Assembly: GCA_025936045.1 (NCBI GenBank)
Contig: JAICUB010000012.1
Location: 62,001-126,000 of the forward strand
Direction of reading: 5' to 3'
DNA from: Polyangiaceae bacterium
GTDB lineage: Bacteria; Myxococcota_A; Polyangia; Polyangiales; Polyangiaceae
Length of the DNA stretch: 64,000 bases
In this document: piece after piece, positions 1 to 7,941 of the stretch
Layout of the letters: each line of letters begins with the position of its first letter
How positions within the stretch are numbered: position 1 is the first letter of the stretch
Made by a program: the position numbers and the translations under genes
Notes under the pieces: generated by a model
Database searches by the model: none
The model's input: only the letters and a program-made list of their open reading frames with translations
What the model was told of the DNA's origin: nothing

Positions 1-1024
1 CGACGGCCAGCCGCCGATCGCTGTTGTCGACGCGCAGCCGGATTTCGAACGTCTTGATGTCGCGCTTGGTGCGGCTCACGTCGCGCTGCGTGGCGAAGCC
101 CGCGTCGACGCCGCGGTAGCTCACCTTGCCCTTCTTCGTCTCGCCGGACGCGAGGTGCACCTCGATTTCGTCCCCGAGCTTGAGGCGCGAGGCGTACGTC
201 TCCTCGACGTCGACGCGCACCCACAGATCGTCGGGGTCGATCAGCGTGACGATGGGTTGCGCCGCCGTCACGACCTCGCCCTGGCGCGCCGCCCGCACGT
301 CGACCACGCCGGCGATGGGTGCGTGGATCTCCGTGTAGCTCAGGCGCACGTTGGCTTTCTCGGCCTGCGCGGCCGCGGCCGCCTCCTGTTGTTTCACGGA
401 CGCGACGACGCTCTTTCGTGCCGTCACTTGCTCCGCGCTCGCCCGAGCGAGCCCGACCGCTGCGCGCTGCGCATCCACCTGCTTCGCCATCGCGGCCGTG
501 CGGGCCTGGGCGACCGAGAACGCCGTCGTCGCTTGATCGAGGTCCTGCTGCGTCGTCGCGCCGCGCTCGAAAAGCAGCTTCGTACGCTCGAGGGTCGTCT
601 TCGCGTTCCCGAGGTTCGCGTCCGCTTCGGCCTGTTGCGCCTCGGCCGCGGCGAGCGTCGCTTGCGCCTGGCGGATCTGCTGGCCTGTCTGGAGCTCCTC
701 GTAGCGGAGCGAGGCCTGACTCTCGGCGATTTGCCCGGAAAAGCCCTCGGCGCTGTGCGCGTAGTAGGCCGTTTCCGCGGCGAGCTCCCCCGGGGAGAGC
801 ACGGCGAGGAGCTCGCCCGACTTGACGCTGTCGCCTTCCTTCACCAGAAGCCTGTCGAGCCGCGCCGTAACGAGCGGACTGACAATCACGTCCTCGGTCG
901 TGACCACCCCGGTCAGCGTCAGCGTCTTCGGCGGCCGATTGAAGAACTCGTACGCGGCGGTGCCGGCCGCCACGAGCAACAGGAAGACCACGAGTCCGCG
1001 CCGGGAGCGCTTGGGTTCAGGCAT
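1..1024 (-). CDS. HlyD/RND-type efflux periplasmic adaptor subunit (C-terminus beyond window)
   Basis: This is a membrane-fusion (adaptor) protein that would link an inner-membrane pump or ABC exporter to an outer-membrane channel. Reading inward from the ATG at 1024, the product begins MPEPKRSRRG and has one N-terminal membrane anchor (about residues 10-26, VVFLLLVAAGTAAY). A biotinyl-lipoyl-like half follows (LVKEGDSVKSGELLAV), then a long Ala/Gln/Glu-rich coiled-coil hairpin (about 90-210). The second lipoyl half has the typical IHAPIAGVVD and GEVV motifs, followed by the beta-barrel start (DLWVRVDVEE). About 341 codons are visible and the reading frame is still open at base 1, so the last part and any partner transporter genes lie outside. 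The family assignment rests on domain order and motifs; the exported substrate cannot be told. Confidence 0.88.
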   Translation of the reverse strand, partial: MPEPKRSRRGLVVFLLLVAAGTAAYEFFNRPPKTLTLTGVVTTEDVIVSPLVTARLDRLLVKEGDSVKSGELLAVLSPGELAAETAYYAHSAEGFSGQIAESQASLRYEELQTGQQIRQAQATLAAAEAQQAEADANLGNAKTTLERTKLLFERGATTQQDLDQATTAFSVAQARTAAMAKQVDAQRAAVGLARASAEQVTARKSVVASVKQQEAAAAAQAEKANVRLSYTEIHAPIAGVVDVRAARQGEVVTAAQPIVTLIDPDDLWVRVDVEETYASRLKLGDEIEVHLASGETKKGKVSYRGVDAGFATQRDVSRTKRDIKTFEIRLRVDNSDRRLAV

Positions 1025-1168
1025 GGGTCAAACGCCTGTATAAAACAACTGTTTGAACCGTCAAGCGGGGCTGGTGTTCCAGGCCGGCGGTCGGACGCTC
1101 GCTTGGGCCCGAACTTTCGGCATGGCGGCGAGCTTGGCGCGTGGGACGGTTGGCACTAGCTTCGGGGC

Positions 1169-1960
1169 GTGGGCACTGCGCTCGTTACCGGAGCATCGTC
1201 GGGGATCGGCCGCGAGCTCGCGCGGCTCTTCGCGGCCGACGGCCACTCGGTGGTGCTCGTCGCGCGGCGGAAGCCTCGGCTCGACGAGCTCGCACGCGAG
1301 CTCGCAGCCGGCGGGCGCGTCAAAGCCTGGCCCATCGCGTGCGATCTTTCCGCGCCTGGGGGCATCGACGCGCTGCTAGAGGCGCTCGGGGCGGAGAACG
1401 TCCAGGTGGACTTCCTCGTGAACGCCGCGGGCGTCGGCACGAGCGGGCTCTTCGTCGAGAGCGCGCCGGAAGCCGAGGCCGCGATGGCCGAGCTCAACGT
1501 GACGGCGATCGTGCGGCTCACGCGGGCGCTCCTGCCGGGCATGCTCGCACGACGCCACGGGCGCGTGCTCAACGTCGGTTCCACCGCCGGCTTTCAGCCC
1601 GGCCCCTTCATGGCGACCTACTATGCGACGAAGGCCTTCGTGAACCATTTCAGCGAAGCTCTCGCGTACGAGCTTGCCGGCTCCGGCGTGAGCGTGACGC
1701 TGAGCTGCCCGGGGCCCACCCACACCGAGTTCGGGGACGTTTCCGGCGTCGGCAAGTCGAAGCTCTTCCGCCTCCAGGTCGCGAGCGCGGAGAGCGTGGC
1801 GCGCGACGCGTACCGAGCGCTCATGAACGGCCGCGTGCTCGTGATTCACGGCTTCTTGAATTGGCTCGGGGTACAGCTCACGCGCATCGGCCCGCGCTCG
1901 CTCGTGCGCGCCATCGTGGCCGGGCTCAACCGGCCGCCGGCGCCCCGCGGTGCAGCATGA
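1169..1960 (+). CDS. SDR-family NAD(P)-dependent oxidoreductase
   Basis: A classical short-chain dehydrogenase/reductase of 263 residues. The cofactor-binding TGASSGIG motif is at residues 7-14, NAAG at 85-88, the catalytic Ser at about 138 in NVGSTAG, and YxxxK at 151-155 (YYATK). The basic patch VARRKPRL after the second beta strand fits NADP(H) preference, which is an inference. The start is GTG at 1169, directly before the Rossmann fold. The stop overlaps the ATG of the next gene (ATGA), so the two are probably translationally coupled. The sequence resembles the broad DltE/YqjQ-like group of bacterial SDRs; the substrate is unknown. Confidence 0.9.
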   Translation: MGTALVTGASSGIGRELARLFAADGHSVVLVARRKPRLDELARELAAGGRVKAWPIACDLSAPGGIDALLEALGAENVQVDFLVNAAGVGTSGLFVESAPEAEAAMAELNVTAIVRLTRALLPGMLARRHGRVLNVGSTAGFQPGPFMATYYATKAFVNHFSEALAYELAGSGVSVTLSCPGPTHTEFGDVSGVGKSKLFRLQVASAESVARDAYRALMNGRVLVIHGFLNWLGVQLTRIGPRSLVRAIVAGLNRPPAPRGAA

Positions 1961-2775
1961 TGCGCGCCGCGTACATCGCGGGCATCGCGCACGCGCAGCG
2001 CATCGCACGCGAGGCCGTCCTCACCGTCGCCGCAACGGTGCGTCCGGGCGATACGGAGCGCGAGGCCTGCGTCCGCATCGAGCGCGAGCTCGCGCGCGCG
2101 GGCGTCGAGCATTGGCTGCATACGCCGTACGCGTGGTGGGGCGAGCGCACGCGCTTCGACTGGCGCGGCATGTGGGAGACGAACGCGCTCCCGAGCGAGC
2201 GCCGGCTGGAGCCGGGGGAGTCGTTCATCCTGGACGTCGCACCCATCGTCGGCGGCTTCCCCGCGGATTTCGCCTACACGGGGCTCGCGGGAGCGGGCAG
2301 CTCCCGCGCGGAAGCGGCACCGCACCTCGAGCTCCTCGCCACGCTCGCCGACGTGAAGGCGAAGCTCGTCACGTGGGCGGCGCCCGGTTCGAGCGCGGCT
2401 TCGGTGTGCGAGCGCGTGGAAGAAGCGCTGAGCGGCGCCGGCGCGGACGTCGTGCACACGCTCTACCCGGCGAACGTCCTCGCGCACACGCTCGAGGGCT
2501 TCCCGAATTGGACCTCGTCGGCCCCGCGCGTGGGCACCGGCTTTCAGCTCCCGCTGCTCCTTACTTACGCGACGGGCATCGTGCTCCACCACCTCGCGGG
2601 GCGCCCCTACCCGTTCTTGCGCGCGGGAGCGCCCGGTCGCGCGCGCGGCATCTACGCGGTCGAGCCGCACATCGGGCAGGGACGCTACGGCGCGAAGTTC
2701 GAGTCGATCCTGCTCATCGACGGAGACGAGACACGCTGGCTCGATCCCGAGCTCTTCGGCGAGGTGCTCGGTTGA
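1957..2775 (+). CDS. M24-family metallopeptidase (Xaa-Pro aminopeptidase/creatinase fold)
   Basis: A 272-residue single-domain pita-bread enzyme. The five expected metal ligands appear in order: Asp in ILDVAP, Asp in PADFAYTG, a His in the LAHTLEGF/VLHHLAG region, Glu in AVEPHIG and Glu in KFESILLI. It would be a cytoplasmic dinuclear-metal hydrolase acting on N-terminal residues or on small proline/creatine-like compounds; which one cannot be decided. It lacks the long N-terminal domain of PepP. ATG at 1957 overlaps the SDR stop (an adjacent in-frame ATG is at 1960), and its TGA overlaps a TTG of a 42-codon ORF. This places it inside a tightly packed four-gene operon. Confidence 0.87.
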   Translation: MMRAAYIAGIAHAQRIAREAVLTVAATVRPGDTEREACVRIERELARAGVEHWLHTPYAWWGERTRFDWRGMWETNALPSERRLEPGESFILDVAPIVGGFPADFAYTGLAGAGSSRAEAAPHLELLATLADVKAKLVTWAAPGSSAASVCERVEEALSGAGADVVHTLYPANVLAHTLEGFPNWTSSAPRVGTGFQLPLLLTYATGIVLHHLAGRPYPFLRAGAPGRARGIYAVEPHIGQGRYGAKFESILLIDGDETRWLDPELFGEVLG

Positions 2776-2900
2776 AGGCGGTCGTCCTGCGGCGCCGGAG
2801 CCCGTGGCTCGAAGACGCACGCATCATCTATCTCGGAGTCTGGGGTTTCGTCCGCCAGTCCTGGCTGACGCTCTTCCGCCACGAGCAGGACCGGTCGTGA
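2772..2900 (+). CDS. small basic protein, 42 aa, in overlapping operon
   Basis: A short ORF starting at TTG (2772), which overlaps the stop of the M24 peptidase gene (TTGA). It ends in a TGA that overlaps the GTG of the next gene (GTGA). The product reads MKAVVLRRRSPWLEDARIIY and then an aromatic/hydrophobic stretch (LGVWGFVRQSWLTLF), ending HEQDRS. No family is recognised. The perfect stop/start overlaps on both sides, in an operon where all junctions are of this kind, are the main support that it is translated. It could be a small membrane-associated peptide, or merely spacer that keeps ribosomes coupled. Confidence 0.5.
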   Translation: MKAVVLRRRSPWLEDARIIYLGVWGFVRQSWLTLFRHEQDRS

Positions 2901-3367
2901 CCGCTCGGATCCCCCCGCCTCCCGGGCTCGTCACCCCGCGTGGCCGTGGTTTCGTCATCGGCGTTCTCGTGTTCGGCGTGGTCGCGACCGTCGCGTACTG
3001 GGTCGTCTGGTTCGGCGTCGACCGCGAGCTCCTCGCGTCCGCCCATACCGCTTCCTATTATGCGTTCGAGAACTCGTTCCCGCTCGCCGACGTATGGATG
3101 ATCGCGACCGGCGTGGCGGCTACCCTGGCGCTCGCACGGCGCCGTGCGAGCGCCTTCCTCTGGTGCGTCGCCGCCGGCACGAACAGCGTCTACCTCGGCT
3201 TACTCGACGTGCTGTTCGACTTGGAGAACGGCATCTATCGCTCGGCGGACGGAGGCGCCGTCGCGGTCGAGGTGAGCATCAACGTGCTCACGCTCACGCT
3301 GGGCGCTTTCGTGATCATCTGGGCGTGGACTCGCCGGCGCGAGCTCGTAAGGCTCGGCGGCTTCTGA
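2897..3367 (+). CDS. integral membrane protein, 4 predicted TM segments
   Basis: A 156-residue protein from GTG 2897, overlapping the upstream small ORF by four bases. Hydrophobic segments are visible at about residues 17-40 (GFVIGVLVFGVVATVAYWVV), 63-80 (ADVWMIATGVAATLALA), 86-105 and 130-148 (INVLTLTLGAFVIIWAW). Basic residues follow segments 2 and 4. The family is not recognised. It completes the SDR/M24/small-ORF operon, so it may act with those enzymes at the inner membrane, but nothing in the sequence shows how. A longer in-frame reading from 2804 exists but would run through the small ORF. Confidence 0.75.
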   Translation: MTARIPPPPGLVTPRGRGFVIGVLVFGVVATVAYWVVWFGVDRELLASAHTASYYAFENSFPLADVWMIATGVAATLALARRRASAFLWCVAAGTNSVYLGLLDVLFDLENGIYRSADGGAVAVEVSINVLTLTLGAFVIIWAWTRRRELVRLGGF

Positions 3368-3407
3368 ACCCGCATCTTGGCCCGGTCGCGCGGCCGCTGA
3401 GCGCTCG

Positions 3408-4586
3408 TTAGATCGGCGGCGCGCCGGCCTCGCCCATCACGCACGTCGCGTATTGGCTTTGCTCGCTGTCGCAGACGCCGTTACCGGAGATGGTCAGCCC
3501 GTCCGCCGAGCACATGCCGTCGCCGAAGAAGAGCACGCAGTCGAGGAGCGAGCTCCACGTCGAGCCGCACGTCGCGTCCGTCGTCTTCGCCGCGCAGTCG
3601 CTCGCGCAGTCGGCGGGTCCGCAGCCAAGCTTGTCGGACGCCCAGCACCAACCCGGGCAGTAGCCGGTCGAGCTGCCGTTCAAGCAGTCGGCGACGTTGA
3701 GGACGGAGGACGTGCAGCTCGCCGGCACCTCGAGTGCGTCGCCGTTGCAAGCCTTGGCGTACACCGCTTGGCACGAGGCGATGGCTTCGGTTTCGTACCC
3801 GCACGTCGTCGAGACCGTCGAGTTCTCGCTCGTGCAGTCGGCGAGGCAGCTGTCGAACGACTCGTCGTTGCAGCCGAGCTCGGCGGTCTTCTCGCAGAAG
3901 CGCTTGCAGCCGATGTGCTGTGTGCACTCCGAGAACGCGACTTGTTGCGCCGCGCACGTCGAGCGTTGATACGGATTGCCCGACACGCAATCGTAGCCGC
4001 CGTCAGCGCGACACTGAACGTAATCTCGATACTCCTCGAGACAGAAGTCGCCGAGTTGCGTCGTGGTCGAGGCACAGCTCAGCTGGCAGGTGAGCGTATT
4101 GCTGGACGCTGGCGCGCAATCGAGCGCGAACTGCTGGTCGCAGTCCTCTTTGCAAGCCGCGCCGATCGCGTCGAGCAGATCGTTCGTTGCCGTGGCTCCG
4201 GCCTCACCGCTGCCGCCCGTGACGCTACCGCCCGCGCCGCCGCCGCCCTTGCCACCGCTCGCCGTCCCCCCTTTGCCGCCGGTTCCCCCCTTGCCTCCGG
4301 TCGCGGTCCCGCCCGCGGCCGTCGTCCCGCCCTTCGCGCCGGTGGCACCGTCGCCGCCGCTGCTGGTCGTGCCGCCGCTCGCCGTGCTGCCACCCATGTC
4401 CGGCGCGCCTGCGTCCGGTTGCGTGCCGCCGCTGCCGTTTTTGGTGCCACCGCTGCCGCTTTTGGTGCCGCCGCTGCCGGCCACGGGCGCGCCCCCGTCG
4501 TCCCCCGAACCGCCGCAAGCGACGCCGGCGAGCGCCAGCGCGAGCGAAAACCCGACTCTCGACCAGCGGCCCCTGAAATCGTTCAT
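3408..4586 (-). CDS. Cys-rich secreted lipoprotein with Gly/Ser/Thr linker
   Basis: About 392 residues from the ATG at 4586 (GGAGGA 11 bases upstream; an in-frame GTG is at 4595). A signal peptide (VGFSLALALAGVAC) ends in a lipobox-like Cys. Then comes a roughly 100-residue linker of GGT/GGS repeats, and a domain of about 260 residues with more than twenty cysteines in recurring C-x3-C/C-x7-12-C spacing. That pattern suggests several disulphide-bonded modules of about 60 residues each. This is a typical myxobacterial surface lipoprotein architecture; no enzyme motif is visible and the function is unknown. It converges with the membrane-protein gene ending at 3367. Confidence 0.8.
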   Translation of the reverse strand: MNDFRGRWSRVGFSLALALAGVACGGSGDDGGAPVAGSGGTKSGSGGTKNGSGGTQPDAGAPDMGGSTASGGTTSSGGDGATGAKGGTTAAGGTATGGKGGTGGKGGTASGGKGGGGAGGSVTGGSGEAGATATNDLLDAIGAACKEDCDQQFALDCAPASSNTLTCQLSCASTTTQLGDFCLEEYRDYVQCRADGGYDCVSGNPYQRSTCAAQQVAFSECTQHIGCKRFCEKTAELGCNDESFDSCLADCTSENSTVSTTCGYETEAIASCQAVYAKACNGDALEVPASCTSSVLNVADCLNGSSTGYCPGWCWASDKLGCGPADCASDCAAKTTDATCGSTWSSLLDCVLFFGDGMCSADGLTISGNGVCDSEQSQYATCVMGEAGAPPI

Positions 4587-4768
4587 GCCTCTCACACTCC
4601 TCCGAGGCTACGTGGGCGAGCAAGGATTCCTTGTCGAAGCGACTGGCTGTGAGCAAAATTCGGTGCGACTCCCGCCCACTCGCGCGGTCGCTCACCTACC
4701 CGGACTTACCTGCCGATTGACGCGCGCCCGCTGCCGCCCGCGCCCGAAAGGCTCGCACGCCGCGCTCG

Positions 4769-5551
4769 TCAGCGGCGCCGAATCCGCACGAACAAGAGCG
4801 CGAACCTGGCCCACACCCATTGTTTAAAACCACTCACCGGAACATGGATATCCTCGATCCGATATTCCGGCTCGAGCACGCGTAGGTCGAAGCGCGACAC
4901 CCAGTGAATCGCGTCGGCGTCCCGAAACCAGGGCACGCTCAGGCACGCCGGCGCCGCATGCAGCAAGAATTCCGGCGCCCCGCCGAGCGCGACCCGCAAG
5001 CGCCGCGCCGAGAGCCAGGACGACAGCGCGAGCTGGCGCGCACGCGGGAGGTGACGCGCCGACGGGGGTACGTAACCGGGCAAGTCGTAACGCGGAGAAG
5101 CGAGGTAGAGCGAGCCGCCCGGCGCGAGCAGGCGGAGCAGCGCGAACAGGCTCGCTCGCGGCCGACTCAAATGCTCCCATACGAACGTCGAAAAGATGAT
5201 GTCATAAGCGCCTTCGACCCGCTCGAGCGGCTCGAACACGAGCTTGTCGGCCTTTCGAGCGAGGTCGTCGCGGTTACGGTCGGTGATGTCTTGTACGTGG
5301 AACTCGACGTGCTCACGGAGTGGCCCGAGGTACTCGGCAAAGCCGGTGCGCCCGGCCCCGAATTCGAGCACACGGCTACGCTTGCCGCGCGCGGCGCGTT
5401 CTTCGAGCTCGCGCTTGATCGGCTCCCAAAAGACGGGCTGCCGGCTGCTCTCCGCATACGCGTCGTAGTCCTCGATCGCCGCGTAAAATTCGTGCATTCG
5501 GCGAGCGAGCGCCTCGGCGATAGTCGTGTTTTCAACCGTGAGAGAGAACAT
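4769..5551 (-). CDS. class I SAM-dependent methyltransferase
   Basis: A Rossmann-like methyltransferase of about 260 residues. Motif I is VLEFGAGRTGFAEYLG (about residues 60-75), the motif II region is HVQDITD, motif IV is AYDIIFSTFVWEHL and the post-motif is LLAPGGSLYLASP. The pattern places it in the methyltransf_11/23-like group that methylates small molecules or lipids; the acceptor is unknown. The ATG at 5551 gives a compact N-terminus (MFSLTVEN); an in-frame TTG five codons upstream is possible. The C-terminal part (HWVSRFDLRVLEPEYR and KQWVWARFALLFVRIRRR) is basic and could touch the membrane. It is monocistronic, with 180 bases between it and the Cys-rich lipoprotein gene. Confidence 0.85.
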   Translation of the reverse strand: MFSLTVENTTIAEALARRMHEFYAAIEDYDAYAESSRQPVFWEPIKRELEERAARGKRSRVLEFGAGRTGFAEYLGPLREHVEFHVQDITDRNRDDLARKADKLVFEPLERVEGAYDIIFSTFVWEHLSRPRASLFALLRLLAPGGSLYLASPRYDLPGYVPPSARHLPRARQLALSSWLSARRLRVALGGAPEFLLHAAPACLSVPWFRDADAIHWVSRFDLRVLEPEYRIEDIHVPVSGFKQWVWARFALLFVRIRRR

Positions 5552-6062
5552 GGATTCCGATTTCAATCGCGCGCTCCGCGGCGGGAGCGCACAGGGAGAG
5601 CGCGCGGTGACCTGGAAAAGCGTGACGATTTGCCTCTTTTCGGGCTGTGGCGGGAGTTTGCTGCGACGCGAGCGACACGGGGCGATGCTACACGCAGATC
5701 GTTTGCTCGGCTCACTGCAAAATTACGGAGCGAGTCGCACGAAACTGCAAATCGTGCCGGCTTCTGCGCTCCGAACGTTCCGGGCCCTGCAAAAGCCCTG
5801 TGTCCGAGGCTTCTTCAGAGCGCGCCAAAGCGCCCCGGCGAACAAAAAGAGCCGGGCCAGCATCGATTTTTTCGGTCGCAACATGAACGAAATCGGAGCG
5901 CTAACTTCCGGAAATCGTTCGACATGACCGGAGGGTGTGATTTTCCTCCCCCCACACTGCAAATCTACGCCCCCCGAGGTGGAAGAACTCGCCTTCTGGC
6001 TTCCGGGCATTGGCTTCATAAGACACAAGCGAACGGCTCTCCGTTTCCTCGAGAGGTCTGCC
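5552..6062. promoter_or_regulatory. 511-bp intergenic region with three ACTGCAAA direct repeats
   Basis: No convincing gene is present here. The stretch is visibly less GC-rich than its neighbours. It carries ACTGCAAAA at 5714-5722 and ACTGCAAATC at 5744-5753 and again at 5956-5965, upstream of the DUF1592/DUF1552 operon. A GAGAGG ribosome-binding site precedes the ATG at 6063. It presumably holds divergent promoters for the methyltransferase gene and the operon. The repeats could be operator sites, which is only an inference. Confidence 0.4.
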
Positions 6063-7922
6063 ATGATGAAAAAGAGGTTCTTGGTCGCTCTGGGAGCACT
6101 TTCCGGCGCGCTAGCAGCGTGTAGCTCGGATATCAAAGCTCCCGAAGGCTCCGGTGCCGCGTCCGGTACGACGGGCAACGCGTCCGGCGGCTCCGGCAAC
6201 GCCACCGCCTCCGGCGGCTCCGGTAACGGCACTGCCTCCGGTGGCTCCGGTAACGGCACGGCTTCCGGCGGGTCCGGCAACGGCACCGCGTCGGGCGGCT
6301 CCGGTAACGGCACCGCGTCGGGCGGCACGTCGACCGGTGGCACGAGCTCGGGCGGGACGGGCGGCTCGCCGCTGCCGACGACCTGCCAGCCGGGCATCCC
6401 CGCCACGACGCAAGTCCCGCGCATGCTGAACCGCCAGTACGACGCCGTGATTCGCGACCTCCTCGGCGTCACCACCATCACGAGCCAGCAAGGCAAGAAG
6501 GCGTCGGACCTGCTCTACGCAGACTTCGACGGGCCGATGGTCTCGGACGCGTGGCGCCTCTACCAGCAGACCGCGCAAGCCGTCGTGGCCGAGGTTTGGG
6601 CCAATCCGGCCGAAAAGTCGATGTTCATGAGCTGTGACCCCTCGGCCACGGATTGCTTGACGAACACGATCAAGTCGTTCGGCCGCAAGGCGTTCCGCCA
6701 CCCGATGAGCGATGCGGAGGTGCAGCGCTTCCAGGCGCTCGGCGCGACGATGCCGGCCGGCACCCCCGACGAGGTCGCGCAGGCGACGCTCGAGGCGTTC
6801 CTCGAGTCGCCTTCGTTCATCTACATTCCGGAGCTCACGACGACGATGGACTCGTCCGGCGCGGGCATCGCGCTCTCGAGCTATGAAGTCGCCGCGCGCC
6901 TCTCGTTCCTGCTCTGGGGCTCCGTCCCGGACGACATGCTGAACCAGGCGGCCGACAACAACCAGCTCGGCACGAAGGATCAGATCCTCCAGCAGGCGAC
7001 CCGCATGGTCGCGGTGAAGGACAAGTCCGGTCCGATGATCGCCGACTTCCACCGCGTTGCGTGGGCGCAGGACGACAACACTGCGACCTCGCACTGGTGG
7101 AAGATGGATCACGACGGCAACCCTCTCTATCAGTCGGCGCTCAAGCCCACCTACCAGGCGGAGATCAACGACTTCTTCGACGACGTCGCGTTCTCGGGCG
7201 GCAGCTTCAAGGACCTCTTCTTGAGCAACACCGCCTTCGTCACCAAGGACACGGCGGCCATCTACGGGCTCGACGGCTCGATGTACGGTGCCGACCTCAC
7301 GAAGGTCACCCTCGACGCAACGCAGCGTCCCGGCTTCATGACCCGCATTGGGTTCTTGAGCTCCTACTCACACCCGAGCGACACGAGCCCGATTCTGCGC
7401 GGTGCCTTCGTGACCGTGCACATGATCGGCGTCGATCCCGGTCCCCCGCTCCCCGGTGCGACGATGACGCCGGTCCCGCCCGGCAACTACACCACGAACC
7501 GCGACAAGATCACGGCGCTGACCTCGTCGCAGGACGCCTGCAAGGCCTGCCACAACCCGTACATCAACCCCCCCGGCTTCGTGCTCGAGAACTACGACTC
7601 GATCGGCAAGTGGCAGACGGTCGATCCGCTCACGGGCACCATCAACCCGGTTGCGGACGTGACGTTCGCCGACGGTGACGTTCGGACCATGCACAACGCG
7701 CAAGAGCTCATGACCGCGCTCTCGACGCTACCGAAGTCGAAGGAAATCTACGCGAACGCGTGGGTACAGTACGCAACGGGTCGCCAGATGAACAACAACG
7801 ACCAATGCTTGGTTGATCAGATCAACACCAAGCTGTCGGGCGACGGCTACTCCGTGCTCAACATGATTGCGGACGCCACCCAGGCGGACTCGTTCCGCGT
7901 TCGCGTCCAAGCCACTCCGTGA
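6063..7922 (+). CDS. DUF1592-family lipoprotein (DUF1587/1595/1592/1588/1585 domains)
   Basis: A 619-residue exported lipoprotein. The start at ATG 6063 gives MMKKRFLVALGALSGALAAC, with lipobox LAAC. A linker with five 9-residue repeats (GGSGNGTAS type) follows. The rest matches the multi-domain family first noted in planctomycetes: VPRMLNRQYDAVIRDLLGV (DUF1587-like), FGRKAFRHPMSDAEVQRF (DUF1595-like), YEVAARLSFLLWGSVPDD (DUF1592), GFLSSYSHPSDTSPILRG (DUF1588), then CKACHNPYINPPGFVLENYD (DUF1585). The last segment carries a CxxCH haem-attachment-like motif. It forms an operon with the Tat-exported DUF1552 gene 19 bases downstream. The biochemical activity of this family is not established. 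Confidence 0.88.
   Translation: MMKKRFLVALGALSGALAACSSDIKAPEGSGAASGTTGNASGGSGNATASGGSGNGTASGGSGNGTASGGSGNGTASGGSGNGTASGGTSTGGTSSGGTGGSPLPTTCQPGIPATTQVPRMLNRQYDAVIRDLLGVTTITSQQGKKASDLLYADFDGPMVSDAWRLYQQTAQAVVAEVWANPAEKSMFMSCDPSATDCLTNTIKSFGRKAFRHPMSDAEVQRFQALGATMPAGTPDEVAQATLEAFLESPSFIYIPELTTTMDSSGAGIALSSYEVAARLSFLLWGSVPDDMLNQAADNNQLGTKDQILQQATRMVAVKDKSGPMIADFHRVAWAQDDNTATSHWWKMDHDGNPLYQSALKPTYQAEINDFFDDVAFSGGSFKDLFLSNTAFVTKDTAAIYGLDGSMYGADLTKVTLDATQRPGFMTRIGFLSSYSHPSDTSPILRGAFVTVHMIGVDPGPPLPGATMTPVPPGNYTTNRDKITALTSSQDACKACHNPYINPPGFVLENYDSIGKWQTVDPLTGTINPVADVTFADGDVRTMHNAQELMTALSTLPKSKEIYANAWVQYATGRQMNNNDQCLVDQINTKLSGDGYSVLNMIADATQADSFRVRVQATP
6186..6320 (+). repeat. 5 tandem copies of a 27-bp in-frame repeat (linker)
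   Basis: Five head-to-tail 27-bp units encode GGSGNATAS once and GGSGNGTAS four times in the surface linker of the DUF1592 lipoprotein. Units differ mainly at third codon positions. Copy number changes would alter linker length without breaking the frame. Confidence 0.9.
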
Positions 7923-7941
7923 AAGCCGAGGAACTCCGAAC

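Noticed and set aside
6186-6320. Direct-repeat array resembling CRISPR-like spacing
   Set aside because: Units are contiguous, in frame, multiples of three and encode a Gly-rich linker; there are no spacers and no cas genes.
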